A stretch of DNA of 64,000 nucleotides, from assembly GCF_016894245.1 (NCBI RefSeq), contig NZ_CP069792.1:434001-498000 (forward strand), in the 5' to 3' direction. Below, one piece after another: positions 8,701-16,710 of this stretch. Source of the DNA: Corynebacterium kroppenstedtii (GTDB lineage: Bacteria > Actinomycetota > Actinomycetes > Mycobacteriales > Mycobacteriaceae). Made by a program: the position numbers and the translations under genes. Under the pieces are notes generated by a model. The model worked only from the letters and a program-made list of their open reading frames with translations, did no database searches and was not told the origin of the DNA. The first letter of the stretch is position 1. Each line of letters begins with the position of its first letter.

Positions 8701-9413
8701 AATCTTTCGGCGGGTGGAAAGCCTCCGCGCTCGGATCGGGTGCCAAGGCCGGCGGCCCGAACTACGTCGCACAACAAGGAACCTGGTCCGAAGGGGACGT
8801 GGACGAGCTACCCCGCGCAGGGCTTCAACGTCATGTCGCCCAGCGACTTCGCCGAATCAAAGGCCAGCTGGACAACACGCTCACACCAGCCGACCTATAC
8901 TGGCTGCGTCGCGCGGCCGAATCCGACGCCTACGCGTGGAGCACCGAATTCGGCGTTGAACACGACAACACTGCGCTCATCGCGGAGTCCAATATCTTCC
9001 GCTACCGGCCATTATTGGCACCACTGCGCATCCGAGTCGGATCCCCCAGCTCCTCGCCGACCCTCATTCGTGACCTCGTCCGCCTGACACTGGCGTCCGA
9101 AATCTCCGGCACGCCGATGGACGTTTCCGCCACCGCGGAGACTGCCATCGAGCTCGGGGCCATGGGGTTCAGCATCCGTCGTGTTGAAGACGCCACCTAC
9201 GCGGCCGAAGTGGAAAACGCGGAGTCGGTTCGTGTTCGCACCCTCGGCGACGTCGACCCGGCGTTGTACAAAGCGGCGGCACACTCGGGATCCATCATTA
9301 TCGACCATCCGGTTCTTGCCGATGGCCGTCGTGAAATCCTGCCATTCCTGCTGGAACAAGCGGTATCCATCACGAACCACCGGTTCGGCTACATCAAGGG
9401 CCTCACCAACTGA
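5742..9413 (+). CDS. putA: Bifunctional proline dehydrogenase / glutamate-semialdehyde dehydrogenase (PutA)
   Basis: About 1223 residues. The FAD-dependent proline dehydrogenase domain (roughly 110-530) shows YVSIKAS, PIKVRIVKGAN and the late NFLYALF segment; it oxidises proline to P5C. The NAD-dependent aldehyde dehydrogenase domain (roughly 620-1060) shows the PPWNFPLAIP oxyanion region, ETSGKN and the catalytic Cys in GHAGQKCSASS; it makes glutamate. A further C-terminal domain follows. No ribbon-helix-helix repressor domain is present, so this PutA should not repress its own gene. The ATG at 5742 is chosen because AGGA lies seven bases before it; upstream codons overlap the hydrolase gene. 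The first 20 residues are strikingly lysine-rich (KKGKKSKKDKK), followed by a Ser/Thr/Ala-rich linker. Confidence 0.95.
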   Translation: MSSKHNKKGKKSKKDKKLDATEQHSSTLGSDAATNTAASTAADTSEEISATTTTASNVDNPDFLKPPPNSHDLDDITDRAIARAHEWLEATNGEQTRKESSSTEQLAALVHDPQGIDFTMGFVDRVARPEDNAVAAKEFASLGSPFGRKEPLPDFLGPLNTALVSLGALAGQILPDIVMPIARGYLRKMVGHLVLDANGKALDKLLDDAHANGFRLNINLLGEAVLGEREATRRLDRTIELLRNPKVDYVSIKASSVCSQLNPWDIEGNTRRLKERLRPLYREAVKRTPHPFINMDMEEYKDLDLTIKLFKELMSEDEFMDLEAGIVLQAYLPDTLDALHELIDFAHERVNKGGAPIKVRIVKGANLSMERVDSEIHDWKQTPYLTKAEVDANYLRLLDVALQPEHATAIRIGAASHNLYTVATAHELSVQRGVEDQLDIEMLQGMAPAQARAVRQITGTVILYTPVVHAEDFDVAVSYLVRRLEENGAHQNFLYALFAPDVAGDDDMTPMQEQEKRYLNAVNDRWTTFAGPRRQQDRQQEQSAADVSKRVESVPGHFVNEPDTDPSLPTNREWAAHWLAHDPGPVTSPVITEKSDIDAIVARARARSSAWGTTSGHDRADVLDAAANALAAHRGELLAAMTHEANKTVAESDPEISEAIDFARYYAESARALDSVKGSRFTPYSVVLITPPWNFPLAIPMGGVFAALAAGAAVVIKPAPQVVRIAEVAVGILREAGIDEELLQLVNVAENEAGQHLVSHPAVDSIILTGASDTARLFRSWKPQMVINAETSGKNAIIVTPSADPDLAVSDVYRSAFGHAGQKCSASSLVIVVGSVGKSKRFMNQLIDAVETLKVGPGTDISTTMNGIIEPPSDKLMRGLTQLDSGEKWLVKPRKLNKEGTLWSPGLRDNVKPGSWYHTHECFGPVLGIMHATTLEEATEWQNSTGYGLTGGLHALDPDEIDWWIDHVEVGNAYVNRGITGAIVQRQSFGGWKASALGSGAKAGGPNYVAQQGTWSEGDVDELPRAGLQRHVAQRLRRIKGQLDNTLTPADLYWLRRAAESDAYAWSTEFGVEHDNTALIAESNIFRYRPLLAPLRIRVGSPSSSPTLIRDLVRLTLASEISGTPMDVSATAETAIELGAMGFSIRRVEDATYAAEVENAESVRVRTLGDVDPALYKAAAHSGSIIIDHPVLADGRREILPFLLEQAVSITNHRFGYIKGLTN

Positions 9414-9487
9414 GATCACTAATTGGCATAGTTACCGCTAAACTCATCGACACGACCAGCTCACCTTCAACGTTGAGATAGGAAGCT

Positions 9488-12400
9488 ATGCCAGTACGTC
9501 ACTTCTCCAAGGTCCTCGTCGCCAACCGCGGCGAGATCGCCATCCGCGCGTTCCGCGCTGCCCACGAACTTGAGTCCAGCACAGTCGCGGTCTACCCCTG
9601 GGAGGATCGACACTCCTCCCACCGCATCAAGGCTGATGAAGCCTACGAAATCGGAGAAGAAGGCCACCCGGTCAAGGCCTACCTCGACGTCGACGAAATC
9701 ATCTCCGTTGCCAAAGACTCGGGAGCCGAAGCCATCTACCCCGGCTACGGATTCCTCTCCGAGAACCCCGAGCTCGCGCGCGCTTGTGAACGCGAGGGGA
9801 TCGCCTTCGTCGGCCCCACCGCCGACGTCCTCGACATGACGGGCAACAAGGCCACCGCTATCCACAATGCGAAAGAAGCTGGGCTGCCCACCCTAGGCGA
9901 CACCCCCGCCACCGACGACCTCGACGAGCTAGAACGCCTGGCTGACGAATCGGATATGCCCTACCCACTCTTCGTCAAGGCCGTTGCCGGGGGTGGCGGG
10001 CGTGGTATGCGCCTCATCCCCTCGCGCGACAAACTCCGCGAGCTATGCGAGACAGCATCCAATGAGGCCAAAACCGCCTTCGGCGACCCCACCGTTTTTC
10101 TTGAACAAGCAGTAGTCAATCCGAAGCACATCGAGGTGCAGATCCTCGCCGACGGGCAAGGCAACGTCGTCCACCTCTTCGAACGCGACTGTTCCGTGCA
10201 GCGTCGCCACCAAAAAGTAGTGGAACTCGCGCCCGCACCTAGCCTGACGCCCGAACAGCGCGAGGCCATCTGCACCGACGCGGTGAACTTCGCGCGGCAC
10301 ATCAACTACCGCGGCGCGGGAACCGTCGAATTCCTTGTTGATGAAGACGGCAACCACGTGTTCATCGAAATGAACCCTCGCGTGCAGGTCGAACACACGG
10401 TCACCGAGGAAATCACGGATATCGACATTGTCCGGGCGCAGCTGCAGATCGCGGCGGGCGCGTCGCTGCCCGAGATTGGACTCACTCAAGACACTATTTC
10501 CTTCCACGGTGCCGCGATGCAATGCCGCATCACCACGGAGGATCCGGCCAATGACTTTCGCCCCGACACCGGGTACATCACGGCCTACAGGTCGCCGGGC
10601 GGTTCCGGTATTCGCCTCGACGGGGGTACCGCAACGGGCGCCGAGGTCACCGGACACTTCGATTCGCTCCTGGTCAAGCTCACCTGCCGCGGGCGAGACT
10701 TCGACTCCGCTGTCCATCGTGCCCGGCGCGCGCTTGATGAATTCCGCATCCGGGGCGTCGCGACGAACATTCGATTCCTCCGCGGTGTCCTGGATAACCC
10801 CGATTTCCGTGCCGGCAACTTCACCACATCGTTTATCGCGGATCACCCCGATCTGCTCACCACCAAGCCGTACGCCAACCGTGCCGACAAGATCATGCGG
10901 TACTTGGGCAATGTGACGGTGAACAAGCCGAACGGTGAGCGCGCTACCACTCTCAACCCGGCAGATAAATTGCCGACGATTGACACATCAGCCCCGCTGC
11001 CCGAGGGATCGCGCGACCGCCTCTTGAAGCTCAGGCCCGAAAAATTCGCGCAAGAGCTACGCCAACGCCGCGGTGTTGCGGTGACCGATACGACGTTCCG
11101 CGATGCGCACCAATCGTTGCTGGCCACGCGCGTTCGTACCAACGACCTCGTTGCCGCCGCGGGCCATGTTGCGCGCACGACACCCCAGCTGTTGTCCGTC
11201 GAAGCGTGGGGCGGCGCCACCTATGACGTCGCCATGCGGTTCCTCAAGGAGGACCCGTGGGCGCGTTTGGACCGCCTGCGCCAAGCAATGCCGAACGTGT
11301 GTATCCAGATGCTGCTCCGCGGGCGCAACACCGTCGGATATACCCCCTACCCCGAGACCGTCACGAAGGCGTTCGTGAAGGAAGCTGCCGCCTCTGGCGT
11401 CGACATTTTCCGAATTTTCGACGCCCTGAACGACGTCAGCCAGATGAAGGCCGCCATCGATGCTGTCCGGGAAACCGGGACCGCCGTGGCGGAAGTGGCG
11501 ATGAGTTACGCCGGCAACGTCGCCGACCCCAATGAAAAGCTCTACACGCTGGATTATTACATGAATCTGGCGCACACCATCGTAGATGCGGGCGCGCACA
11601 TTCTGGCGATCAAGGACATGGCCGGACTGCTCCGCCCCGAGGCGGCGCGCATACTTGTCACCGAGCTGCGTAAGGAATTCGACCTGCCCATTCACATTCA
11701 CACGCATGATACTGCCGGTGGATCGCTGGCCACGTACATGGCTGCGTGGGAGGCAGGCGCGGATGCTATCGATGGTGCCTCGGCTCCTATGGCGGGGACG
11801 ACCTCGCAGCCGTCGCTGTCGGCCATCGTCGCAGCCACGGCGAACACGAAGTACGACACCGGCCTGGACCTGGCGGCCGTGAGCGCCTTAGAACCGTACT
11901 GGGAGGGCGTGCGCTCGGTGTACGCGCCGTTCGACAAGGGGCTCGCTGCCCCAACAGGCCGGGTATACAACCACGAAATCCCTGGTGGCCAGCTGACGAA
12001 CCTTCGCGCGCAGGCGACGGCGCTGGGGCTGGAGCACAACTTCGAGCAAATCGAAGACGCCTATGCCGCGGCCGATGAGATGCTTGGGCACCTGGTGAAG
12101 GTGACGCCCTCGTCCAAGGTGGTCGGCGACCTGGCGTTACAGCTGGTCGGGGCGGGTATTGATCCGGCGGACTTCGCTGCGAATCCGAATGACTATGACA
12201 TCCCGGATTCGGTCATCGGGTTCCTCAACGGTGAGCTGGGGACTCCACCCGGTGGATGGCCCGAACCATTCCGTACCCAGGCGCTCAAGGGTCGGGAGAA
12301 AACACCGGAGATCACGCCAGTATCGTCCGAGGATGAGGACCACTTGAATGGGTCGTCAGAGGATCGTCGGAACACGCTGAATCGCCTGCTCTTCCCCGGT

Positions 12401-12889
12401 CCCGCGGCTGATTTTGATACGCACCGCAACGAATATGGTGAGGTCAGCCGACTGTCCACGAACCAGTTCTTCTTCGGCCTATACCCCAACGAAGAGCAAA
12501 AGATTCAGCTGACTAAAGGTATTGATCTTATTGTGCAGCTGCAGTCCATTTCGGAGCCCGACGCGCGCGGTGTGCGAACCGTCATGTGCTTCCTCAATGG
12601 CGAACTACGGCCCGTCTTTGTCCGCGACGAATCCGTCGAAGCCGACGTCAACCCTGCGGAAAAAGCCGACCGCTCCAATCCCGGCCACGTGGCCGCACCC
12701 TACGCGGGCAATGTCACCGTGACCGTGGACGAAGGCGACACTGTTCACGCCGGTGACAAGATCGCGGTGATCGAGGCGATGAAAATGGAGGCCAGCATTA
12801 CGGCCCCCGTTGATGGAACCATCGAGCGCATTATTTCCGATGGGACCTTCCACGTTGATGGTGGCGACCTGGTGGTGGTTATCGCGTAG
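9488..12889 (+). CDS. pyc: Pyruvate carboxylase
   Basis: A 1133-residue single-chain biotin enzyme that makes oxaloacetate from pyruvate and bicarbonate. The ATP-grasp biotin carboxylase domain carries AGGGGRGMRLI and EMNPRVQVEHTVTE. The carboxyltransferase TIM barrel opens with TDTTFRDAHQSLLATRVRT (around residue 540) and has the metal-binding HIHTHDTAG. The biotin attachment site EAMKMEAS is near the C-terminus. Length matches other corynebacterial Pyc. The start ATG at 9488 has GATAGGA upstream. With pck at 48.7 kb it sets the PEP-pyruvate-oxaloacetate node. The gene is convergent with the globin-reductase gene three bases away, and no terminator hairpin fits between them. Confidence 0.97.
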   Translation: MPVRHFSKVLVANRGEIAIRAFRAAHELESSTVAVYPWEDRHSSHRIKADEAYEIGEEGHPVKAYLDVDEIISVAKDSGAEAIYPGYGFLSENPELARACEREGIAFVGPTADVLDMTGNKATAIHNAKEAGLPTLGDTPATDDLDELERLADESDMPYPLFVKAVAGGGGRGMRLIPSRDKLRELCETASNEAKTAFGDPTVFLEQAVVNPKHIEVQILADGQGNVVHLFERDCSVQRRHQKVVELAPAPSLTPEQREAICTDAVNFARHINYRGAGTVEFLVDEDGNHVFIEMNPRVQVEHTVTEEITDIDIVRAQLQIAAGASLPEIGLTQDTISFHGAAMQCRITTEDPANDFRPDTGYITAYRSPGGSGIRLDGGTATGAEVTGHFDSLLVKLTCRGRDFDSAVHRARRALDEFRIRGVATNIRFLRGVLDNPDFRAGNFTTSFIADHPDLLTTKPYANRADKIMRYLGNVTVNKPNGERATTLNPADKLPTIDTSAPLPEGSRDRLLKLRPEKFAQELRQRRGVAVTDTTFRDAHQSLLATRVRTNDLVAAAGHVARTTPQLLSVEAWGGATYDVAMRFLKEDPWARLDRLRQAMPNVCIQMLLRGRNTVGYTPYPETVTKAFVKEAAASGVDIFRIFDALNDVSQMKAAIDAVRETGTAVAEVAMSYAGNVADPNEKLYTLDYYMNLAHTIVDAGAHILAIKDMAGLLRPEAARILVTELRKEFDLPIHIHTHDTAGGSLATYMAAWEAGADAIDGASAPMAGTTSQPSLSAIVAATANTKYDTGLDLAAVSALEPYWEGVRSVYAPFDKGLAAPTGRVYNHEIPGGQLTNLRAQATALGLEHNFEQIEDAYAAADEMLGHLVKVTPSSKVVGDLALQLVGAGIDPADFAANPNDYDIPDSVIGFLNGELGTPPGGWPEPFRTQALKGREKTPEITPVSSEDEDHLNGSSEDRRNTLNRLLFPGPAADFDTHRNEYGEVSRLSTNQFFFGLYPNEEQKIQLTKGIDLIVQLQSISEPDARGVRTVMCFLNGELRPVFVRDESVEADVNPAEKADRSNPGHVAAPYAGNVTVTVDEGDTVHAGDKIAVIEAMKMEASITAPVDGTIERIISDGTFHVDGGDLVVVIA

Positions 12890-12892
12890 CGC

Positions 12893-14173
12893 CTACGAGG
12901 TCATCGTGATCAGCGCCGGATTCATGCCCGACGCCATGAGCCTCCTTTTAACATCCCCCACCATCGTCTTCGGCCCCGCCAGCATCGTTTCGTGGCCTTG
13001 CCAGGGGCCGCACGCCATAACGTCGTCGGCAAGTGCAATCCCCTCCCGCACAGTGAAGTCGCGCGGCGCGACAGCGTAGGCGGACGTGCGGGCAAACTGG
13101 TTTTCCTCCGAATGCACCGTCGACGGGTGCACGGTCAGCCAGTCCATAGCCGTATCGAAAGACCAGAGTGTCCGGAGCTCGTAAAGATCACTGGGGTACT
13201 CGGCACCGAAGAACAGGTGGGTCGGCGGGGGCGATGGTTTCGACGCTAGGTCGAGGATGATTGCGCGGATCGCCGCCAAATGAGCACCGTGGGCCACCAT
13301 CAATGCTGGGCGTGAACCGTCGAGGAGATCAACTGTCATGGATCCCCGTGCAGCACCGATTTCCCACACGTCACCCGGGCGAGTCATGCGAGCAAGGTCA
13401 AAAACAAGTGCGGCACTGCCGGTTAGCGCCTGCCGCCGCGGTGCTTCGGGCCGAGATACCTCGAGATGAAACTCGATTAGACCGTCATCGCTGTGCGGGA
13501 TAGCGGGTGCCAGCCATTTCCGCTTACCCGACGATTGTGGGGCCAGAACCGGCACTGATTGCCCGGCGCGGTACGGGATGGGTGAGTCAGCGGCGAGCCG
13601 AACGACTGTGATGGCATCAGACCGGTGATCGACGTCTAGGACGGTGGCGCCCCAGCGCACGGGAACTTCGCTGTATTCGGCGGCACCTTCTTCCATAAGG
13701 CCGATGATTTGGCCGGTTGCCATGGCGAAGAGCTCAAATTCTTCCGAGGTGACCTGTGGCGCGATCATCTCGCGGCCGGCGTCGATAATGGCATCCCCCA
13801 TCGCGACATAGTCGGGGGCCTCGACGCCGAAACTTCGGTGATCTTCTGCGAGGTGCCGGAGAAAACGTCTCGTGCGTCGGTCCAGCCCATTGCCGGTTGC
13901 CTGCTTGGCGTACACGTGCACCAGCGCCCGCCGAAAACTGGTCTTAAGCTGCGACAAGTCCGCGGGAAGTCGGCGGATAAAAGAGGGGCGACGGGCGAAA
14001 AGGTGAGTAAATACGGCATCTACGAAGCTCGATCCGTGGGTTTGCAGGAAAGTGACGACGGGAACCAGGGAAGCTTCGTGGACTCCGGCGTCGCTTTGCG
14101 TCACACCGTCGTGAGCGCCGTCGTCACCCCGCGACGCAGAGTCATGGCTGTGCGGCCCCCTACCTTCTATCAC
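12893..14173 (-). CDS. Globin / FAD-NAD(P) reductase fusion (flavohemoglobin-like)
   Basis: About 426 residues. Residues ~35-150 form a globin domain whose segment LAEDHRSFGVEAPDYVAMGD aligns with the proximal-His region of bacterial flavohemoglobins. Then comes a ferredoxin-reductase-type FAD domain (YRAGQSVPVLAP) and an NAD-binding part ending in DDVMACGPWQGHETML. The usual RxYS flavin motif is degenerate (RKWLAPA), as in the divergent type II group typified by M. tuberculosis Rv0385. The GTG at 14173 is preferred: AAAGGA stands five bases before it, and the gene then overlaps the hspR 3' end by 14 bases. It would be co-expressed with dnaJ-hspR in heat or oxidative stress. Ligand and substrate are unknown. 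Confidence 0.8.
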   Translation of the reverse strand: MIEGRGPHSHDSASRGDDGAHDGVTQSDAGVHEASLVPVVTFLQTHGSSFVDAVFTHLFARRPSFIRRLPADLSQLKTSFRRALVHVYAKQATGNGLDRRTRRFLRHLAEDHRSFGVEAPDYVAMGDAIIDAGREMIAPQVTSEEFELFAMATGQIIGLMEEGAAEYSEVPVRWGATVLDVDHRSDAITVVRLAADSPIPYRAGQSVPVLAPQSSGKRKWLAPAIPHSDDGLIEFHLEVSRPEAPRRQALTGSAALVFDLARMTRPGDVWEIGAARGSMTVDLLDGSRPALMVAHGAHLAAIRAIILDLASKPSPPPTHLFFGAEYPSDLYELRTLWSFDTAMDWLTVHPSTVHSEENQFARTSAYAVAPRDFTVREGIALADDVMACGPWQGHETMLAGPKTMVGDVKRRLMASGMNPALITMTS

Positions 14174-14717
14174 GCCTATCCTTTCTACGCCGAGCCCCCG
14201 GTTCCCACATGACAACAGCGGTAGACCGAGGAACATGCACAATTTCACCACGTGACCTGCCGTGTTGAGCTTCCATACGAGCCAATCGCTCCCGAAGTTG
14301 ATGGTTCTCCGCCTGGAGCTCATCCACTTGGGACTTCAAGTCAATGATCGCCCGTATTCCCGCGAGATTAACACCATCTTCATGAGAAAGCTTCTGTATT
14401 TCGCGAAGCATCTCAATATCGTCCGGCGAGTATCGCCGCCCACCTCCCCGCGTCCGTTCAGGCGTCACCAGCCCCATGCGGTCATAAGTGCGGAGAGTCT
14501 GGGCGTGGAGTCCGGTCAGTTCTGCCGCCACCGAGATGACATAAACTTCTTCCCGACGTACCTCACCCAGTGGCTGTCTACTTCCCCTGGTATGGGTTTG
14601 CCGAGACGTATCGCCGGTGGCGTGGCTTTCGCCAGTTGTGCCAGCGCGTGGTCCACCCGTCTCACCAGCGCGGGCAGAGTCCCTTGTGCTGTGTCGTCGT
14701 TCGGAGTTCGAAGCCAT
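14160..14717 (-). CDS. hspR: Heat-shock repressor HspR (MerR family)
   Basis: A 185-residue MerR-type regulator that, with DnaK as co-repressor, binds HAIR operators. The winged helix is clear at about residues 60-110 (VYVISVAAELTGLHAQTLRTY, then GGGRRYSPDD), followed by a coiled coil (QVDELQAENHQLRERLARME). The ~55-residue N-terminal Ser/Thr/Gly/Arg-rich extension is absent from the ~126-residue mycobacterial HspR. The ATG at 14717 is supported by a strong GGAGGGG just upstream, four bases behind the dnaJ stop. HAIR-like sites precede both dnaJ and dnaK, so autoregulation is likely. Confidence 0.95.
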   Translation of the reverse strand: MASNSERRHSTRDSARAGETGGPRAGTTGESHATGDTSRQTHTRGSRQPLGEVRREEVYVISVAAELTGLHAQTLRTYDRMGLVTPERTRGGGRRYSPDDIEMLREIQKLSHEDGVNLAGIRAIIDLKSQVDELQAENHQLRERLARMEAQHGRSRGEIVHVPRSTAVVMWEPGARRRKDRRDRR

Positions 14718-14720
14718 GAC

Positions 14721-15971
14721 TTACCCCTCCTTCCCTGGCCAGTTGGCGCGCGGATCAAAGCCCAGGCGCTTTTCCTCAGCTACGTAACTACGAAGCGCGG
14801 AGGCAGCACCTTCGTCCAATTTCGGCGGGACCGCCACTTTAACCGTCACCAAAAGATCACCATTCTTCTGATTACGCTTCGGCACACCGCGGCCACGAAC
14901 ACGCAGCGTACGACCGTCGTTAGTACCCGCGGGAATCTTGACGCGAACCTTATTGTCCAGCGTCGGCACAGTAACGACTCCACCTAAAGCCAGCTCAGAA
15001 AAACTAACCGGGACGGTGACACGCAGGTCGTCACCCTTGCGAGTGAAGAGCTTGTCCGGCCGCACATGGACCGTGACGAACAAATCGCCCGCCGGACGGC
15101 CGCGCATTCCAGCCTCACCCTGACCAGCCAAGCGAACCTTCTGACCGTCGACAACCCCGGACGGAACACGCACAGTAATCGTTCGAGTGCGATTGGTCAC
15201 ACCGCTACCCTTGCAGGCCGGGCAGGGGTCGTCGATCTTCGAGCCCGTGCCACCACAATCGGAACACGGCCGCGACAACCCGAACGCGCCCCGGTTGTCG
15301 GACACGACACCTTTGCCATTACACGCCGAGCATGTGTGTGGCGACGTCCCGGGTTTGGCACCCGAACCGTGGCACTCCTGGCACGACGAGGGGTTCGTCA
15401 AGCGAATCGGCACCGTGGCGCCTTTGGTAGCCTCGCGAAAATCCAACGTAATTTCCGTTTCGACGTCGGCACCACGCAAATTCCGCTGACCACGGCTGGC
15501 GGCAGCAGACGCGCTACTCCGACTGCCGCTGAACAGGTCGCCGAGAATATCGCCGATGCCTCCGCCGGACTCGCCGCCGAACAGATCGGAGGCAGAGAAA
15601 CCACTGCCCGTATCGTAATTGCTAAACGTGGTGCGGAAACCGCCCGGCGACCCATACTGACCACCAAATCCACCCGAGTTAAAGCCACCGTTATTGAAAC
15701 CGCCGCCCCCGAAGCCACCGAGACCACCGGAAGCCAGCATATCTTTCAATTCGTCGTATTCCTTACGTTTTTTCGCATCGCCGACGACGGAATACGCCTC
15801 GCTGGCTTGCTTAAACCGTTCCTCCGCGGCTGAATCGCCGGGGTGGCTATCCGGGTGGTTATCCCTAGCGATCTTGCGGTACGCCTTTTTAATCTCATCC
15901 TCGCTAGCGCTGCGAGAAACTCCTAAGTCCTTGTAATAGTCCTTGTCTGCCCACTCTCGTTGAGCCGTCAT
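14721..15971 (-). CDS. dnaJ: Chaperone DnaJ
   Basis: A 416-residue type I J-protein. Order of parts: N-terminal J-domain with the HPD motif ([11 protein letters not shown]) that stimulates DnaK ATPase; a long Gly/Phe-rich linker; a zinc domain of four CxxCxGxG repeats ([32 protein letters not shown]); and the C-terminal substrate-binding barrel. hspR starts a few bases after its stop. Unlike the usual corynebacterial dnaK-grpE-dnaJ-hspR order, an unrelated PTS gene and repeats separate it from grpE, but it has its own SigH-type promoter and HAIR site upstream. Confidence 0.97.
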   Translation of the reverse strand: MTAQREWADKDYYKDLGVSRSASEDEIKKAYRKIARDNHPDSHPGDSAAEERFKQASEAYSVVGDAKKRKEYDELKDMLASGGLGGFGGGGFNNGGFNSGGFGGQYGSPGGFRTTFSNYDTGSGFSASDLFGGESGGGIGDILGDLFSGSRSSASAAASRGQRNLRGADVETEITLDFREATKGATVPIRLTNPSSCQECHGSGAKPGTSPHTCSACNGKGVVSDNRGAFGLSRPCSDCGGTGSKIDDPCPACKGSGVTNRTRTITVRVPSGVVDGQKVRLAGQGEAGMRGRPAGDLFVTVHVRPDKLFTRKGDDLRVTVPVSFSELALGGVVTVPTLDNKVRVKIPAGTNDGRTLRVRGRGVPKRNQKNGDLLVTVKVAVPPKLDEGAASALRSYVAEEKRLGFDPRANWPGKEG

Positions 15972-16187
15972 ATTTGCCTTCTTCCACTATTTATCGCTTT
16001 GTTGCTTGCTACCGTTGTTGTCTTGTGTTGGCTGGTGATGTGGGGAGCCCTGGTCAGCCGTTTCCCGTTACTCAGCCCGCGGCATACCACTGTCCGTAGT
16101 TTCACAAGCGCGATAACCGTCAGCCCATGCCAAAACCTCATTGTGAACTGCCGCCACCACACATGTGGGCCCTCACCATGCCTCAAG

Positions 16188-16208
16188 GTTGAGTCTAGTA
16201 GACTTAAC
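16188..16208 (-). promoter_or_regulatory. HAIR operator upstream of dnaJ
   Basis: GTTGAGT-N7-ACTTAAC matches the HspR operator consensus CTTGAGT-N7-ACTCAAG in arm length and spacing, with three mismatches. It lies between the SigH-type promoter at 16220-16248 and dnaJ, where a repressor would block the promoter. Confidence 0.65.
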
Positions 16209-16219
16209 TTTACATTGGG

Positions 16220-16248
16220 AATAACGGTTTAAACAGGGAAAATATTCC
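16220..16248 (-). promoter_or_regulatory. SigH-type promoter for dnaJ-hspR
   Basis: On the minus strand GGAATAT (16248-16242), a 16-base spacer and GTTATT (16225-16220) match the corynebacterial SigH pattern GGAAT-N16-19-GTT. The dnaK promoter has the same elements and the same spacer, and a HAIR operator follows in both cases. Confidence 0.6.
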
Positions 16249-16250
16249 AG

Positions 16251-16303
16251 GACCGCGCTACGTTGTCCAGGCTCGGACTACGTTTTTTAGGTCGCGCTAC
16301 GTT
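16251..16303. repeat. Three imperfect tandem ~20-bp units with core CTACGTT
   Basis: The cores GCGCTACGTT (16255-16264), GGACTACGTT (16275-16284) and GCGCTACGTT (16294-16303) recur every 19-20 bp, separated by related CAGG/AGGT linkers. The array lies immediately upstream of the dnaJ SigH-type promoter. Spacing close to two helical turns would suit cooperative protein binding, but no binder is known to me. Confidence 0.6.
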
Positions 16304-16433
16304 TTCCGGGTCGAACCTTGACCCGCCCATTTCACAATTCAGTCCTGGATAATGCGAGGTCGAGACGCACAAAGACGGCGAGCCACGAGCCCGAAAGTCG
16401 TCAAATATCGCCCTGCCCTAATCGGAGCGCGAG

Positions 16434-16551
16434 AACTGCGGGGGGATATTAGGCCATTTCAAAACTGCGGGGGGATATGGTCAAAAAAGGCGAAAAATCG
16501 GGCATATCCCCCCGCAGTTCTCGGATGCGCTCTTTATATACCCCCGCAGTT
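16434..16551. repeat. Four-copy interleaved inverted repeat, core AACTGCGGGGGGATAT
   Basis: The core occurs twice in direct orientation (16434-16449, 16463-16478) and twice inverted (16504-16519 and, with one G fewer, 16536-16551). Flanks show that copy 1 pairs with copy 3 (shared GAGAACTGC) and copy 2 with copy 4 (shared GGCCA and AAAACTGC). The order is therefore A-B-A'-B', which cannot form one nested hairpin and could form a pseudoknot-like fold. It occupies the gap between dnaJ and the PTS IIC gene. No gene is seen in 15972-16710. Confidence 0.75.
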
Positions 16552-16710
16552 TTGGCCATGGGTGGCACGGGCAACCTGGGCCCGGAAATCCCCCGCCCAG
16601 AAACCATCATCCGGCACAAAATCCACATAACGCCCAGCCCAGGATCCACACCACCGGGCGCCAACCCACGGTCAACTCAATCTCAGATCACTACCCCTCC
16701 CCGAAGAGAC

